Shown here: piece after piece, positions 43,371-52,338 of the stretch | Position numbering within the stretch: position 1 is the stretch's first letter | Layout: each line of letters starts with the position of its first letter | Position numbers and translations under genes: made by a program | NCBI GenBank assembly: GCA_013285915.1 | Contig: JABDGS010000004.1 | Location: forward strand, 17,329-81,328 | Length of the DNA stretch: 64,000 nucleotides | Source of the DNA: Bacteroidota bacterium | GTDB taxonomy: Bacteria; Bacteroidota; Bacteroidia; Chitinophagales; Chitinophagaceae | Direction of reading: 5' to 3' | The notes under the pieces: model-generated | Database searches by the model: none | The model's input: only the letters and a program-made list of their open reading frames with translations | Told to the model about the DNA's origin: nothing

Positions 43371-44102
43371 ATGAAAAAAATACCCCTTCTTTTAATTATT
43401 GCCATTATAGGCACCTCTGCGGTAGCGCAATATCAGCACACGCTTAAACCCAGCGGTAATGTTATTACGCGTGATGTAGCTGTTAAGCCCTTTACAGCCA
43501 TAAAAGCAAATGGCCTTTATGAGCTTATTTTAACCCAAGGCAGTACCGAGAGCGTTAAGGTAGAAACAGATGATAATTTGCAAAGCCTTATTGAAGTATC
43601 GAACGATGGTAATACCCTGCTAATTGATGAACCTAAATTGCGTAACAACGGCGTAAACTTTGAAAGTGCCGATGGCGAACGTACAAAAAAACAGCATTTT
43701 AAAATATATGTAAACTTTAAATCAATTTCCAGCCTTGATGTGCAAACTATTGGTAATACACACGCCGACGGCACATTAAATTTTGACGCTTTAACTATAA
43801 ACGACCGCTCAGTTGGCAGTATAAACCTGTCGCTCAACGCAGCAAAGCTCACCATTACAAATAAGGGTGTTGGCACCATTACATTAAGCGGCAAGGTTGA
43901 CAATGCAGTTATTACCAACAGTGGCGTAGGTTCTTTTAAGGGAGAGGATCTTGCGGTGCAGACCATGCATATTACAAATAGTGGTGTTGGCCACGCAGAA
44001 GTTAATGTAGTGAAAGACCTTATAGTGAAAGATTCATTTTTAGGAAAAGTAAGTAATAGCGGCCCGGCCAAAACCCGCAAACTGGATGGCCAGGAAATAT
44101 AA
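43371..44102 (+). CDS. Head-GIN domain protein (DUF2807)
   Basis: 243 residues, signal peptide (MKKIPLLLIIAIIGTSAVAQ). A DUF2807 domain: PFTAIKANGLYELILTQGSTESVKVETDDN, then a right-handed beta-helix of repeated short strands (ITNKGVGTITLSG, AVITNSGVGSFKGE, MHITNSGVGHAEV). Exported, role unknown, maybe adhesion. Followed by a terminator. Confidence 0.88.
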   Translation: MKKIPLLLIIAIIGTSAVAQYQHTLKPSGNVITRDVAVKPFTAIKANGLYELILTQGSTESVKVETDDNLQSLIEVSNDGNTLLIDEPKLRNNGVNFESADGERTKKQHFKIYVNFKSISSLDVQTIGNTHADGTLNFDALTINDRSVGSINLSLNAAKLTITNKGVGTITLSGKVDNAVITNSGVGSFKGEDLAVQTMHITNSGVGHAEVNVVKDLIVKDSFLGKVSNSGPAKTRKLDGQEI

Positions 44103-44126
44103 GATTTTTGTTGTTTGCGTTTTTTG

Positions 44127-44160
44127 AACCATTGTTGTTGTAAGCGGCAATGGTTTTTTT
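44127..44160 (+). terminator. Terminator of the head-GIN gene
   Basis: AACCATTG (44127-44134) pairs with CAATGGTT (44148-44155) and is followed by T residues. Confidence 0.8.
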
Positions 44161-44190
44161 ATTGTTGTTTTATTATGGAGCAAAAAAAAA

Positions 44191-44220
44191 TCCCGTATAA
44201 GAGTTTTACGGGATTTTTTT
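44191..44220. terminator. Bidirectional terminator between convergent genes
   Basis: TCCCGTA (44191-44197) / TACGGGA (44207-44213) with A run on one side and T run on the other; works for the minus-strand stress protein and as a second stop for the plus strand. Confidence 0.8.
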
Positions 44221-44242
44221 ATTGATGAATTGTTTTTTAATC

Positions 44243-45037
44243 TTAAACCTTTTCTTCATGCACAACCAACACAGGGGCATTGCCTTTATAGCTCATATTT
44301 TTAGTTTGGCTTGGCTTAAACAGGCGGTGCACAAGGGAGTGGTCACGCTGGATGGTTATGATCAGGTCAATATTTTTTTCAACTGCAAATATTTGCAGGC
44401 CTTCTTCCACATCAAAAAACCGCAGGAAATAAAATTCAGGGCTAAACTCCTGGAAATGGTCCATTAATCCCTTCTTCTCCTTTTCGTGATGTTCAGTAAG
44501 CGCTATGTAATGCTCACTGTTTACATTTACAACGTGCAGGGCCGGGTTAAATGATGCGAGAAATTTTTTAATGGCAGCAGCAGGTGTGGTATAATACGTG
44601 TTTTCCAGGTCAGATGCAAGCATAACGTTCTTTATGCCTTTGTACTCTGCCGCTTCCTGCACAATCAGCACAGGGCAGCTTCCTGTTTCCGCAAACTTAA
44701 GGGTATTACTGCTTACAAATTTTTGTGCAAGCTCGCCGCGTGGGGTAATGCCCATTACCACAAGGTCGGCTAACTCGCTTTTGGCCAAAATTTCAAGATG
44801 ATCAATAAAGTTGTGCCCTTTTACACTTTTAACTTCTATAGAAAAATCGCCGCCGGTGGATAATTGTTTGCATAATTCATCCAGTCTTTCAGGTGCACTT
44901 GCAGCATCCACATCATCTTCTGCAAGGTGATATAAAAGCATCGTTACGCCGGGGTAACCTGCACATAGCTGGGCCGCATATTTAGCTGCGTTAAGAGAAG
45001 TGTCTGAAAAATCTACAGGTACAATTACTTTGTTCAT
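44243..45037 (-). CDS. Universal stress protein, two UspA domains
   Basis: 264 residues from the ATG at 45037, where the conserved MNKVIVPVDFSDTSLNAAKY begins. Domain 1 (1-~142) has MGITPRGELAQKFVSSNTLKFAETGSCPVLIV, domain 2 the usual NVMLASDLENTYYTTPAAAIK and a C-terminal RLFKPSQTKNMSYKGNAPVLVVHE. The ATP loop in domain 1 is not a strict GxxGxxxxxxxxxGS. Same type as 4240-5073. Follows the formylglycine-type gene on the same strand by 91 bp. Confidence 0.9.
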   Translation of the reverse strand: MNKVIVPVDFSDTSLNAAKYAAQLCAGYPGVTMLLYHLAEDDVDAASAPERLDELCKQLSTGGDFSIEVKSVKGHNFIDHLEILAKSELADLVVMGITPRGELAQKFVSSNTLKFAETGSCPVLIVQEAAEYKGIKNVMLASDLENTYYTTPAAAIKKFLASFNPALHVVNVNSEHYIALTEHHEKEKKGLMDHFQEFSPEFYFLRFFDVEEGLQIFAVEKNIDLIITIQRDHSLVHRLFKPSQTKNMSYKGNAPVLVVHEEKV

Positions 45038-45128
45038 AACAGGTGTTTTGTATAAAAGTGAAGATAAGGCAATGATATAAAAGTGCAATATATAAACCCT
45101 AAAAAATTCTGTTTTTGCGTTGTGTATT

Positions 45129-46292
45129 TTACTTCACACACCTGAAACCAATATGATTTGAACCAGAACTTATTTCGCCTTTGCCCCGGCTGCCCACCAT
45201 ATACCTTGTACAGTACTGGTCGGTACATAAAAAAGATCCACCTCTTTGCACTTTTTTTTGGGCGTTAGGCTCATCGGGGTCAAAAGAATTTACCGGTCCG
45301 TGCGGATTTTTGGCCACGGCATTTTGTTTGGCCAATTGTGTATAATAGTCAGGCCTGTACCAGTCGGCGCACCATTCCCATACATTCCCGGCAATATCGT
45401 AAAGGCCATAATCATTTGCGGGGTACTGTTTGGTTGGCGCAATACCCGCAAATCCGTCAGCCCCCTTATCGCTGTTAGGAAAACTGCCTTCAAAAATATT
45501 GGCCATCCATTTGTCATTTGGCTTTAATTGGTTGCCCCAGGGGTATAGGTTGCCTGCCTTTCCGCCCCTTGCAGCAAATTCCCATTCGGCTTCGGCCGGT
45601 AATCTTTTACCGGCCCATTTAGCATAGGCTGCGGCATCGTCCCAACTAACCTGCACTACCGGGTAATTGTCTTTTCCGTCTATTGAGCTTTGCGGCCCCT
45701 CAGGGTGACGCCAATCTGCCCCGCCAATATAACGCCACCACAACAGGTAATTATTCAACGGCACAGGCTGGTTAGGTGGTGTAAAAACAGCCGAGCCGGC
45801 AATTAACTGTTCAGCCGGCACGCCGGGAAAATCGGCAGCATCGGGCTTGCGTTCGGCAGTTGTTATATATCCGGTAGCCTTTACAAATTTGGCAAACTGT
45901 GCATTGGTAACCTCGCTGGCATCCATATAAAAACCATCAACATAAACACGGTGTACCGGCCTTGCATCGTCCATATCTTTATCGCCGCCCGCATCCATTC
46001 CAACAGGGTTAAGGCTACCCATGCTAAATTCGCCACCGGGTATCCAAACCATTCCATCGGGCGCAGTACCGGCAGGCTTGTTAACATTTATAAATGAAGG
46101 CTGGTACTCCTGGCCACCCTGGTGCATATATAAAACGCTGTCGTTGGGTGTAAGGCCAATGCTGGTGCAGGTTATGGCATTTGTAGCTTTTGCCTGCAGA
46201 AGGTTTTGCCCGGTATTATCTGCCCCGCTGCCACAAGCCATAAGGCCTTGCATCAATAAAATAACAACACTATAAATAACGGGCTGTTTCAT
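45129..46292 (-). CDS. Formylglycine-generating-enzyme family lipoprotein
   Basis: 387 residues from the ATG at 46292; lipobox LMAC puts the lipid on C20. FGE-sulfatase domain (~75-387): MVWIPGGEFSMGSLNP, VDGFYMDASEVTNAQFAKFV, VSWDDAAAYAKWAGKRLPAEAEWEFAARGG, YDIAGNVWEWCADWY and RGGSFLCTDQYCTRY. Both active-site cysteines of formylglycine-generating enzymes are retained (C356 and C361, C-x4-C), unlike many GldJ/GldK-type homologues that use the same fold structurally. So it could activate sulfatases at the membrane, although no sulfatase is nearby. Preceded by a response regulator and followed by a stress protein. Confidence 0.9.
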   Translation of the reverse strand: MKQPVIYSVVILLMQGLMACGSGADNTGQNLLQAKATNAITCTSIGLTPNDSVLYMHQGGQEYQPSFINVNKPAGTAPDGMVWIPGGEFSMGSLNPVGMDAGGDKDMDDARPVHRVYVDGFYMDASEVTNAQFAKFVKATGYITTAERKPDAADFPGVPAEQLIAGSAVFTPPNQPVPLNNYLLWWRYIGGADWRHPEGPQSSIDGKDNYPVVQVSWDDAAAYAKWAGKRLPAEAEWEFAARGGKAGNLYPWGNQLKPNDKWMANIFEGSFPNSDKGADGFAGIAPTKQYPANDYGLYDIAGNVWEWCADWYRPDYYTQLAKQNAVAKNPHGPVNSFDPDEPNAQKKVQRGGSFLCTDQYCTRYMVGSRGKGEISSGSNHIGFRCVK

Positions 46293-46343
46293 CAAAAAGG
46301 AGTTATCAATACAAATCAATTGCTTTTCGGCTTACACCAGTGG

Positions 46344-46724
46344 CTAATTGCCTTTTGCCTTCTTCGCAATGGTCAGTAATCTTTTTATACGTATATTAAA
46401 TTCCGCAGGGTTAAATGGTTTTGACAGAAAATCGTTCGCCCCCATTGAAAAAGCCTCAAGCACTGTATTTTCTTCATCCAATGCAGATAAAACCAATATC
46501 GGCACTTTTTCTCCCCTTTCTGAACGAATAATTCCAATAAGCTCCAGCCCTGAAGTGTAAGGCATTAAAATATCTGTTATTATAAGGTCTGGCTGAAAGT
46601 TATCCAGGGCCTGCAGTGCCTCCCTGCCGTCGTTGGTGCCCAAAACAACATAATCATCTTTTTTAAGTTGTTCTTTAATGGTTTCAAGCATTATAGGATC
46701 ATCTTCTGCAATAAGGATTTTCAT
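46344..46724 (-). CDS. Single-domain response regulator (CheY-like)
   Basis: 126 residues, receiver domain only. Acidic pair EDD (7-9), phospho-acceptor Asp51 (IITDILMPYTSG), Thr/Ser switch region LVLSALDEE and Lys in DFLSKPFNPAE. No output domain, so it acts through a partner or multi-step phosphorelay. Lies 51 bp upstream of the formylglycine-type gene on the same strand. Confidence 0.92.
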   Translation of the reverse strand: MKILIAEDDPIMLETIKEQLKKDDYVVLGTNDGREALQALDNFQPDLIITDILMPYTSGLELIGIIRSERGEKVPILVLSALDEENTVLEAFSMGANDFLSKPFNPAEFNIRIKRLLTIAKKAKGN

Positions 46725-46946
46725 GGATATAGCGTTTGTAAGGGCTAAAGCAATTTTTTCAAATAACTTTTACACATGCATTGTACTAAAATTTTGCAAC
46801 TATTGCAAATAAAATTACTAAACTGCTGCAATTGTTTTTTAATAAAATGAGCGATAAACCTGTTTTGGCTTATTTTTAACCAGTAGCTTACAGGCATTCA
46901 TTTATTTTTGTTGCCTATGTTTTGGCTTTTTTAAAATAACTGCATA

Positions 46947-47690
46947 ATGAAAAGACTATTATTTGGTTTTGTTTTTCTCTCGGCTATACTTACGGTAAAG
47001 GCACAGGAAACTGACAGTACTGGAAAGAAAATTTGGAAGAAATTTGATTTTAGTAACCGTGCCAATGATCATTTTATGATACAATATGGCATGGATGGAT
47101 GGGCCACAACCCCTGACAGTACAAGCCCGTCTGGTTTTTCAAGACATTTTAATTTCTATTTTATGCTTGACAAACCTTTTAAAAATAACCCTCATTTAAG
47201 TACCGGTTATGGCCTGGGTATAGGTACGAGCAATATATTTTTCAAAAACACTTACGTTAACCTTAAATCGTTTACAAGTACCCTGCCTTTTACAAATGTT
47301 AGCGCAAGTGCCGTAGACCATTTTAGCAAGTTTAAGCTTACAACCATGTTTGTTGAGCTGCCGCTTGAATTGCGGTATTCTGCCAACCCGGTTACGCCAG
47401 ACAGGGGTTTAAAGGCATCCGCAGGTATAAAGCTTGGCTACCTTATAAATGCTTATACCAAAGGCAAAGACGCACTTAATGCAGAGGGTACCAGCATTTA
47501 TGGCCCAACTTATAAAGACAAAGAATACGATACCAGGTTTATAAACCATACCAGGGTAGCTGCTACCGCCCGGCTTGGCGTAGGTAATTTTTCAGTAGAT
47601 TTTTCTTACCAGCTAACAAACTTCCTGAAGGTTAATACGGGCCCGGCTATAAACCCCTATTCTGTAGGGTTAACGTTAAGCGGGCTGTAA
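46947..47690 (+). CDS. Outer-membrane beta-barrel protein
   Basis: 247 residues, signal peptide (MKRLLFGFVFLSAILTVKAQ). Alternating amphipathic strands: HFNFYFMLDKPFKNNPHLSTGYGLGIGTSN, FVELPLELRYSANPV, GLKASAGIKLGYLINAY, TARLGVGNFSVDFSYQLTNFL and the final YSVGLTLSGL. Of the PorT-like small barrel class. Function unknown. A TATTTTTG word lies 37 bp upstream. Confidence 0.82.
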   Translation: MKRLLFGFVFLSAILTVKAQETDSTGKKIWKKFDFSNRANDHFMIQYGMDGWATTPDSTSPSGFSRHFNFYFMLDKPFKNNPHLSTGYGLGIGTSNIFFKNTYVNLKSFTSTLPFTNVSASAVDHFSKFKLTTMFVELPLELRYSANPVTPDRGLKASAGIKLGYLINAYTKGKDALNAEGTSIYGPTYKDKEYDTRFINHTRVAATARLGVGNFSVDFSYQLTNFLKVNTGPAINPYSVGLTLSGL

Positions 47691-47712
47691 AATTTTTTTT
47701 CTAAACCCCATT

Positions 47713-47756
47713 AAGGGTTAAACATCAAAAATAAAAAGATGTTTAACCCTTTTTTA
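47713..47756 (+). terminator. Strong terminator of the barrel gene
   Basis: A 14-bp perfect stem (AAGGGTTAAACATC / GATGTTTAACCCTT) with an 11-nt loop and further T residues. Confidence 0.9.
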
Positions 47757-47930
47757 TTGAGCTATATTTTACAGGCATTTTAATTAATGTGTGTTTAGGA
47801 ATATACGCCAATTTAAAAAAGCTTAAAAAAATAAAGGGGTTTTTAAAACCACCTTCAGTGGTGATACGTAACTGATTGTACGTGATCACGAAACAGAAAA
47901 AAAATTTAAAACTACACAAACAAAGTTTTT

Positions 47931-48506
47931 ATGAATATTAAAATATATTTCAAAAAATTTATTCTTGCTGCAGCACTGTTGTACAGTGGCAGCGCTTTTG
48001 CCCAAACTACAGATATGCAGGCAGATCCTATGGTTGGCGGCGCAGCAATGTACCCAGCAAAAAATATCGTAGAAAATGCAATAAACTCAAAAGACCATAC
48101 TACACTTGTTGCCGCAGTAAAAGCTGCAGGCCTGGTTGAAACGCTTGAAGGCGACGGCCCGTTTACCGTATTTGCACCTACGAACAAAGCTTTTAGCAAA
48201 TTGCCTGCTGGCGCAGTGGATGGTTTACTTAAGCCCGAAAACAAAGCAAAACTTACAGCGGTGTTAACTTACCACGTTGTTGCAGGGCGAATTGACAGCA
48301 AAATGCTGATGGACTGGATCAGCAAAAACAATGGATCGTACACCGCAAAAACGGTACAGGGTGGTGAGTTAAAGTTTTGGATGAAGGGCAAAAACCTTTT
48401 TGTAACTGATGAAGCCGGTAATTCAGCAAAAATTACTATTAAAGATGTTTATCAAAAGAACGGTGTAATACATGTTATTGACACCGTGCTTATGCCAAAA
48501 GGTTAA
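47931..48506 (+). CDS. Fasciclin-domain secreted protein
   Basis: 191 residues with a signal peptide (LAAALLYSGSAFAQ). One fasciclin (FAS1) domain (~45-190): HTTLVAAVKAAGLVETLEGDGPFTVFAPTNKAFSKLP, LTAVLTYHVVAGRI and the H2 motif KNGVIHVIDTVLMP. FAS1 domains serve in surface adhesion. Followed at 28 bp by a hairpin terminator that also contains the next promoter. Confidence 0.93.
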   Translation: MNIKIYFKKFILAAALLYSGSAFAQTTDMQADPMVGGAAMYPAKNIVENAINSKDHTTLVAAVKAAGLVETLEGDGPFTVFAPTNKAFSKLPAGAVDGLLKPENKAKLTAVLTYHVVAGRIDSKMLMDWISKNNGSYTAKTVQGGELKFWMKGKNLFVTDEAGNSAKITIKDVYQKNGVIHVIDTVLMPKG

Positions 48507-48533
48507 TTATAGGGGTTTTTTAAGATGGAATAC

Positions 48534-48561
48534 GGGGCAGCTTTTTGGCCGCCCCTTTTTT
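48534..48561 (+). terminator. Terminator of the fasciclin gene
   Basis: GGGGC / GCCCC outer stem with GC/GC inner pairs across an A-C mismatch and a TTTTTG loop, then six T residues. Confidence 0.8.
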
Positions 48562-48573
48562 ATTTTATATTTG
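48544..48573 (+). promoter_or_regulatory. Promoter of the VanZ gene inside the terminator
   Basis: TTTG (48544-48547) in the terminator loop, 18 nt, then TATATTTG (48566-48573). It predicts transcription from about 48580, next to the GTG at 48582, so a leaderless or near-leaderless mRNA. Confidence 0.55.
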
Positions 48574-48581
48574 CCAAAAAA

Positions 48582-48977
48582 GTGAAGCCTAAGTTTAAAT
48601 TATTTGTTCCAGCTATTATTTGGTTTTGCATAATTTTCTACCTGCTTATAATGCCAAGCGATGACATTCCAAATTTCCCTTTTTTAGAATTGATTTATTT
48701 TGACAAATGGGTGCATGCCGGGCTGTTTGGCGGATTAGTTATACTTACCAGCTTTCCCTTTTTTAAAACAAAGTACGCTTCACGGTCATTGTACATCCAG
48801 ATTACAATTTATGCTATTTGTTATGGGGTAGCTATGGAGTACGTGCAAAAATATTTGACCAATGGCGACCGGGACTTTGATATTTTAGATATGGTAGCCG
48901 ATGCTGCAGGAGCCGTGATAGGATTAGCCTTGATAAATATGTGGTTAAAAAAGCAAGAGAAAAAAACAAGCGCTTAA
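48582..48977 (+). CDS. VanZ-family membrane protein
   Basis: 131 residues from the GTG at 48582 (a Met at 48525 is in frame but its 19 codons are made of the terminator hairpin and are unlike the family). Three to four membrane segments (LFVPAIIWFCIIFYLLI, AGLFGGLVILTSFPFF, ITIYAICYGVAMEYVQKYL, AAGAVIGLALINMW) with the VanZ motif DKWVHAGLFG and the C-terminal RDFDILDMVADAAGAV. VanZ proteins affect teicoplanin sensitivity in other bacteria; the role here is not known. Confidence 0.82.
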   Translation: MKPKFKLFVPAIIWFCIIFYLLIMPSDDIPNFPFLELIYFDKWVHAGLFGGLVILTSFPFFKTKYASRSLYIQITIYAICYGVAMEYVQKYLTNGDRDFDILDMVADAAGAVIGLALINMWLKKQEKKTSA

Positions 48978-49326
48978 AAAAATAAGCCCCTGTAGAAACA
49001 GGGGCCGCAACCAAAACTAACTGCTTATGAGAAAAATTTAACTACTTGTTATTTTAATAGTTTGCAAATGCAGTGCCAGATATTCTTTTCACATTGTTAA
49101 CCCTTTTCCACTGTTGCCTGGGCTGCTTATCTGCCAACTATGACTCAAAATTCCTTCAAAGTTTTAATAATAAAAAGTTAACTAATACGATTTACGCACG
49201 GCATTAAGTTTTTAAAAAGTTAAGGCCTTTGATAATGAGTAAGATAGAAATTACTTCTTACTCTTTAGACCCATATTTTTTAACAAATTTAAACCCCTTC
49301 AAATCCTTTACAATTATATATACGTA
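48978..49326. other. Intergenic region with hairpin, no gene seen
   Basis: Holds GCCCCTG (48986-48992) / CAGGGGC (48999-49005) with a 6-nt loop. On the minus strand it is followed by TTATTTTTTT and may terminate transcription there; on the plus strand no T run follows. The rest is AT-rich (TAATAGTTTGC near 49058 is promoter-like). No ORF beyond noise. Confidence 0.4.
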
Positions 49327-50094
49327 TTAAAGTTTAAAAAGGTACCCTAAAGTAAAATTTGCCGCGCCGGTATTATTTTGGCCGTTTGTTTTGTCTTTCT
49401 GTATTGGTATAAAGCCATAGTTGCCACCTATTGAAATCATTATACTGCCTAATGGTGCGTTTGCGGAAAGGCCAATACCGCCCTGTATGCCCACATTAAA
49501 TTTTTTGATATCGCTTTTTACATCCTGCGATGTATTAAGCGGTATTGCCTGCGGCAACAGAGGCATTGTTTCAGCTTCATCTGCATAAACATTGCTGGTT
49601 CCGGTAACAACATCTTTTGCTGCAACCAGGTAACCAAAATAAGGCCCTGCGTTGATAAAAAGTTTCAATTTGCTGCCGAGCGGTAAATCAACCCGCGCAA
49701 GAATGGGTAGTTCAATATAATTAAGCTTGGTTTCACTGTTGATATTTGCATATATATATTGCGAGGTGCCCGGAGGAGGATTAGTGGTAAAATCACTGGT
49801 CGGGATTGCCTGCTTGCCATTTTTTTTACCCCCCTGTGATGAGTAGTTTAGCTCAGCTTGCAAAGAAAAATGGTGAGAGAGGTTATGCATAACAACAATA
49901 CCAAAATAAGGCCCCAACCTTGACGACCAGCCCTGGCTTACGGGATTGCTGCCGGCACCACTGCCTGCAGAAAGGTTTGGAATATCAATACCACCCTTAA
50001 CGCCTAAAAGAAAGGCTTTTTGACCAAAACATATATGTGCGGATACAATAAAAAAACACGCGCTAACCGCAATCTTAAAAAACTTGCTTTTCAT
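49327..50094 (-). CDS. PorT-like outer-membrane beta-barrel protein
   Basis: 255 residues, signal peptide (IAVSACFFIVSAHICFGQ). Strands: FLLGVKGGIDIPNL, RLGPYFGIVVMHNLSHHFSLQAELNYSSQGGK, LNYIELPILARVDLPLGSKLKLFINAGPYFGYLV and the C-terminal FTLGYLFKL, the classic outer-membrane beta-barrel (PorT/OMP_b-brl_2) pattern. Function unknown; divergent from the MHS transporter. Confidence 0.87.
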   Translation of the reverse strand: MKSKFFKIAVSACFFIVSAHICFGQKAFLLGVKGGIDIPNLSAGSGAGSNPVSQGWSSRLGPYFGIVVMHNLSHHFSLQAELNYSSQGGKKNGKQAIPTSDFTTNPPPGTSQYIYANINSETKLNYIELPILARVDLPLGSKLKLFINAGPYFGYLVAAKDVVTGTSNVYADEAETMPLLPQAIPLNTSQDVKSDIKKFNVGIQGGIGLSANAPLGSIMISIGGNYGFIPIQKDKTNGQNNTGAANFTLGYLFKL

Positions 50095-50202
50095 CCGGTT
50101 GTTTTAAGTAATTATAAAGTTAAAGAGATAATATTTTATCAATAATCTTTATGCGTTATGCCGTTTGCTTTTTCCTTAATTTGTACGCCATTCTTGCTTA
50201 AT

Positions 50203-51519
50203 ATGCTTTCAACACAAAATATAACCGGGGCAACACCAGCCAAACCCGATAAGATGTCGCGCAAAAGGCTCATTGCAATTTTTGGGGGCAGCATGGGTAA
50301 CCTTGTTGAGTGGTATGATTGGTATGCTTATTCAGCTTTTGCTATTTATTTTTCGCCCGTATTTTTTCCTTCAGGTGATGCAACGGCCCAATTGATGAAT
50401 ACAGCGGGCATTTTTGCTATTGGTTTTTTGATGCGCCCGGTTGGGGGCTGGTTATTTGGCAGCCTTGCTGATAGAGCAGGCCGCAAAAAAGCTATGGTAC
50501 TTTCAATATTGCTCATGTCGTTTGGTTCACTGGTTATTGCATTTACACCAACATATAAAACCATTGGCGCGGCAGCCTGGGTATTATTACTGCTTGCCCG
50601 TTTGTTGCAGGGCTTAAGCCTGGGAGGTGAATATGGGGTTTCAGCAACATATTTAAGCGAGATGGCCTTTAGTAAAAACCGTGGGTTTTATTCCAGCTTT
50701 CAATATGTAACACTTATTGGCGGGCAGCTAATTGCCCTTGGCATTCAAATAATTCTTCAAAAGCTTTTATTAACTGAACAGCAATTGCACGAGTGGGGAT
50801 GGCGTATACCTTTTTTGATCGGGGCCATACTTGCGCTTATTGCCTTATATATGCGCCGGCAGCTTGATGAAACAACCGCTTTTACAATTGCAGAAAAAAA
50901 ACAAGGCAAGGGAAGCATAAAAACATTGCTGCAACACCCAAAAGCCATTCTCACCGTTGTTGGGCTTACACTGGGAGGAACATTGGCTTTTTATACCTAC
51001 ACCACCTACATGCAAAAATTTTTAATTAACACTGTACATCTTTCAAAAGAGCAATCTACAAGTCTTTCCTTTTTTTCATTGCTGTTATTTGCTTTAATAC
51101 AGCCGCTTTTTGGTGCGTTAAGCGACCGTATCGGGCGGCGCCCACTCTTAATTGCGTTTGGCGTATTGGGTACCGTTTGCACTGTTCCATTGTTTAACGC
51201 TTTTAGCCATACTACAACGTTATGGGGTGCTTTCTTTTTATTAGTGGCAGCGCTTGTTATAGTTAGTGGTTACACAAGTATAAACGCGGTTGTTAAGGCT
51301 GAGCTTTTTCCGGCAGAAGTACGTGCACTTGGTGTTGGCCTGCCATTTGCCGTTACTGTGGCTATTTTTGGTGGCACCGCTGAATATATTGCCCTTTGGT
51401 TTAAAGAGGCTGGCCACGAATCTTATTTTTATTGGTATATAACCGGCTGTATCGCTATATCGCTGTGCATGTACTTGTTTATGACTGATACAAAGAAGAC
51501 ATCGAAAATAGAAGATTAG
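50203..51519 (+). CDS. MFS transporter of the metabolite:H+ symporter (MHS) family
   Basis: 438 residues from the ATG at 50203. Twelve membrane segments. Family signature GGSMGNLVEWYDWYAYSAFAIYFSPVFFP; MFS loop motif GSLADRAGRKKAMV after TM2 and DRIGRRPLL after TM8. MHS members import organic acids such as alpha-ketoglutarate, proline or shikimate with protons; substrate not determined. An alternative start at 50158 adds a hydrophobic stretch unlike relatives. Confidence 0.92.
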   Translation: MLSTQNITGATPAKPDKMSRKRLIAIFGGSMGNLVEWYDWYAYSAFAIYFSPVFFPSGDATAQLMNTAGIFAIGFLMRPVGGWLFGSLADRAGRKKAMVLSILLMSFGSLVIAFTPTYKTIGAAAWVLLLLARLLQGLSLGGEYGVSATYLSEMAFSKNRGFYSSFQYVTLIGGQLIALGIQIILQKLLLTEQQLHEWGWRIPFLIGAILALIALYMRRQLDETTAFTIAEKKQGKGSIKTLLQHPKAILTVVGLTLGGTLAFYTYTTYMQKFLINTVHLSKEQSTSLSFFSLLLFALIQPLFGALSDRIGRRPLLIAFGVLGTVCTVPLFNAFSHTTTLWGAFFLLVAALVIVSGYTSINAVVKAELFPAEVRALGVGLPFAVTVAIFGGTAEYIALWFKEAGHESYFYWYITGCIAISLCMYLFMTDTKKTSKIED

Positions 51520-51557
51520 ATTAGCAAAAGCACTGGCAAAAAGATGCCTGCTTCGGG

Positions 51558-52250
51558 TTATTTTTTAAGCACCAGCATGGTGTGCAGCCTGTCAACACGA
51601 TGTGTTGTAACGGTAAAGCCAATGTCTTCAGCCCAGCCAGCCATATCGTTAGCAGGTACAGGAAAATCGTATTGGCGCATGTGATAAAACACTTCTTCCT
51701 GTTCACCAGGCGTAATCATCTGCCAGGTGGCCTTAATATTGTCAATGTATTCTTCAATATAATCTTCCCTTGGCTGACCATCATTTCTAAAAATATCAAC
51801 CACAATCATTACGCCGCCATCATCAAGCCTTGTGAAACAGCTTTGTAAAATGGCTCTCATCTCATGCTGTTGTAAGTGGTGTATCGCATAGCTGCTGTGT
51901 ATAACATCAAAGGTACCTTCTTCTATTTCATCAAATTGTTGCATAGGTGCCTGTCGCAGTTGTGTTATACAATTAACCTTTGAAAGATTCTCTTGTGCAA
52001 ACTGCAGCGCAACTTCAGACAGATCGTAGCCAGTATAAGATGCAACAGGCTGTTGCTGCAAACGTGGTATAATTGGTTGCGCGTCACCACATCCCAAATC
52101 AAGCACTTTTAAAGGCGTTCGTGTCTTAACACCAGCAAATATTTCGCTGCTATGGGCGGCCATTTCCCTATGCCGCATATAATTGTAAGTAATTATTTTT
52201 TGGTAAACATTCCAATGGCTGGTAAATATTGCTGCGAGTTTTGGTGTCAT
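51558..52250 (-). CDS. Class I SAM-dependent methyltransferase
   Basis: 230 residues. Methyltransf_12-type Rossmann fold: motif I VLDLGCGDAQPIIPRL (~52-66), YTGYDLSEVALQFAQEN, FDVIHSSYAIHHLQQHEMRAIL (motif post-II) and LDDGGVMIVVDIFRNDGQP. Acceptor unknown. Start at 52250, near a cluster of Met codons. Confidence 0.88.
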   Translation of the reverse strand: MTPKLAAIFTSHWNVYQKIITYNYMRHREMAAHSSEIFAGVKTRTPLKVLDLGCGDAQPIIPRLQQQPVASYTGYDLSEVALQFAQENLSKVNCITQLRQAPMQQFDEIEEGTFDVIHSSYAIHHLQQHEMRAILQSCFTRLDDGGVMIVVDIFRNDGQPREDYIEEYIDNIKATWQMITPGEQEEVFYHMRQYDFPVPANDMAGWAEDIGFTVTTHRVDRLHTMLVLKK

Positions 52251-52338
52251 GCTTTTTAACCTTTGGCAGAAAGCAAAGATTAATGCAATATTTTATTAAG
52301 CGAAATAAAAATTATCAAGAACATTTTTTCATCAGCTG

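Noticed and set aside
48525..48977. VanZ starting at 48525
   Set aside because: Its first 19 codons are the fasciclin-gene terminator; the GTG at 48582 follows a promoter and matches the family's usual beginning.
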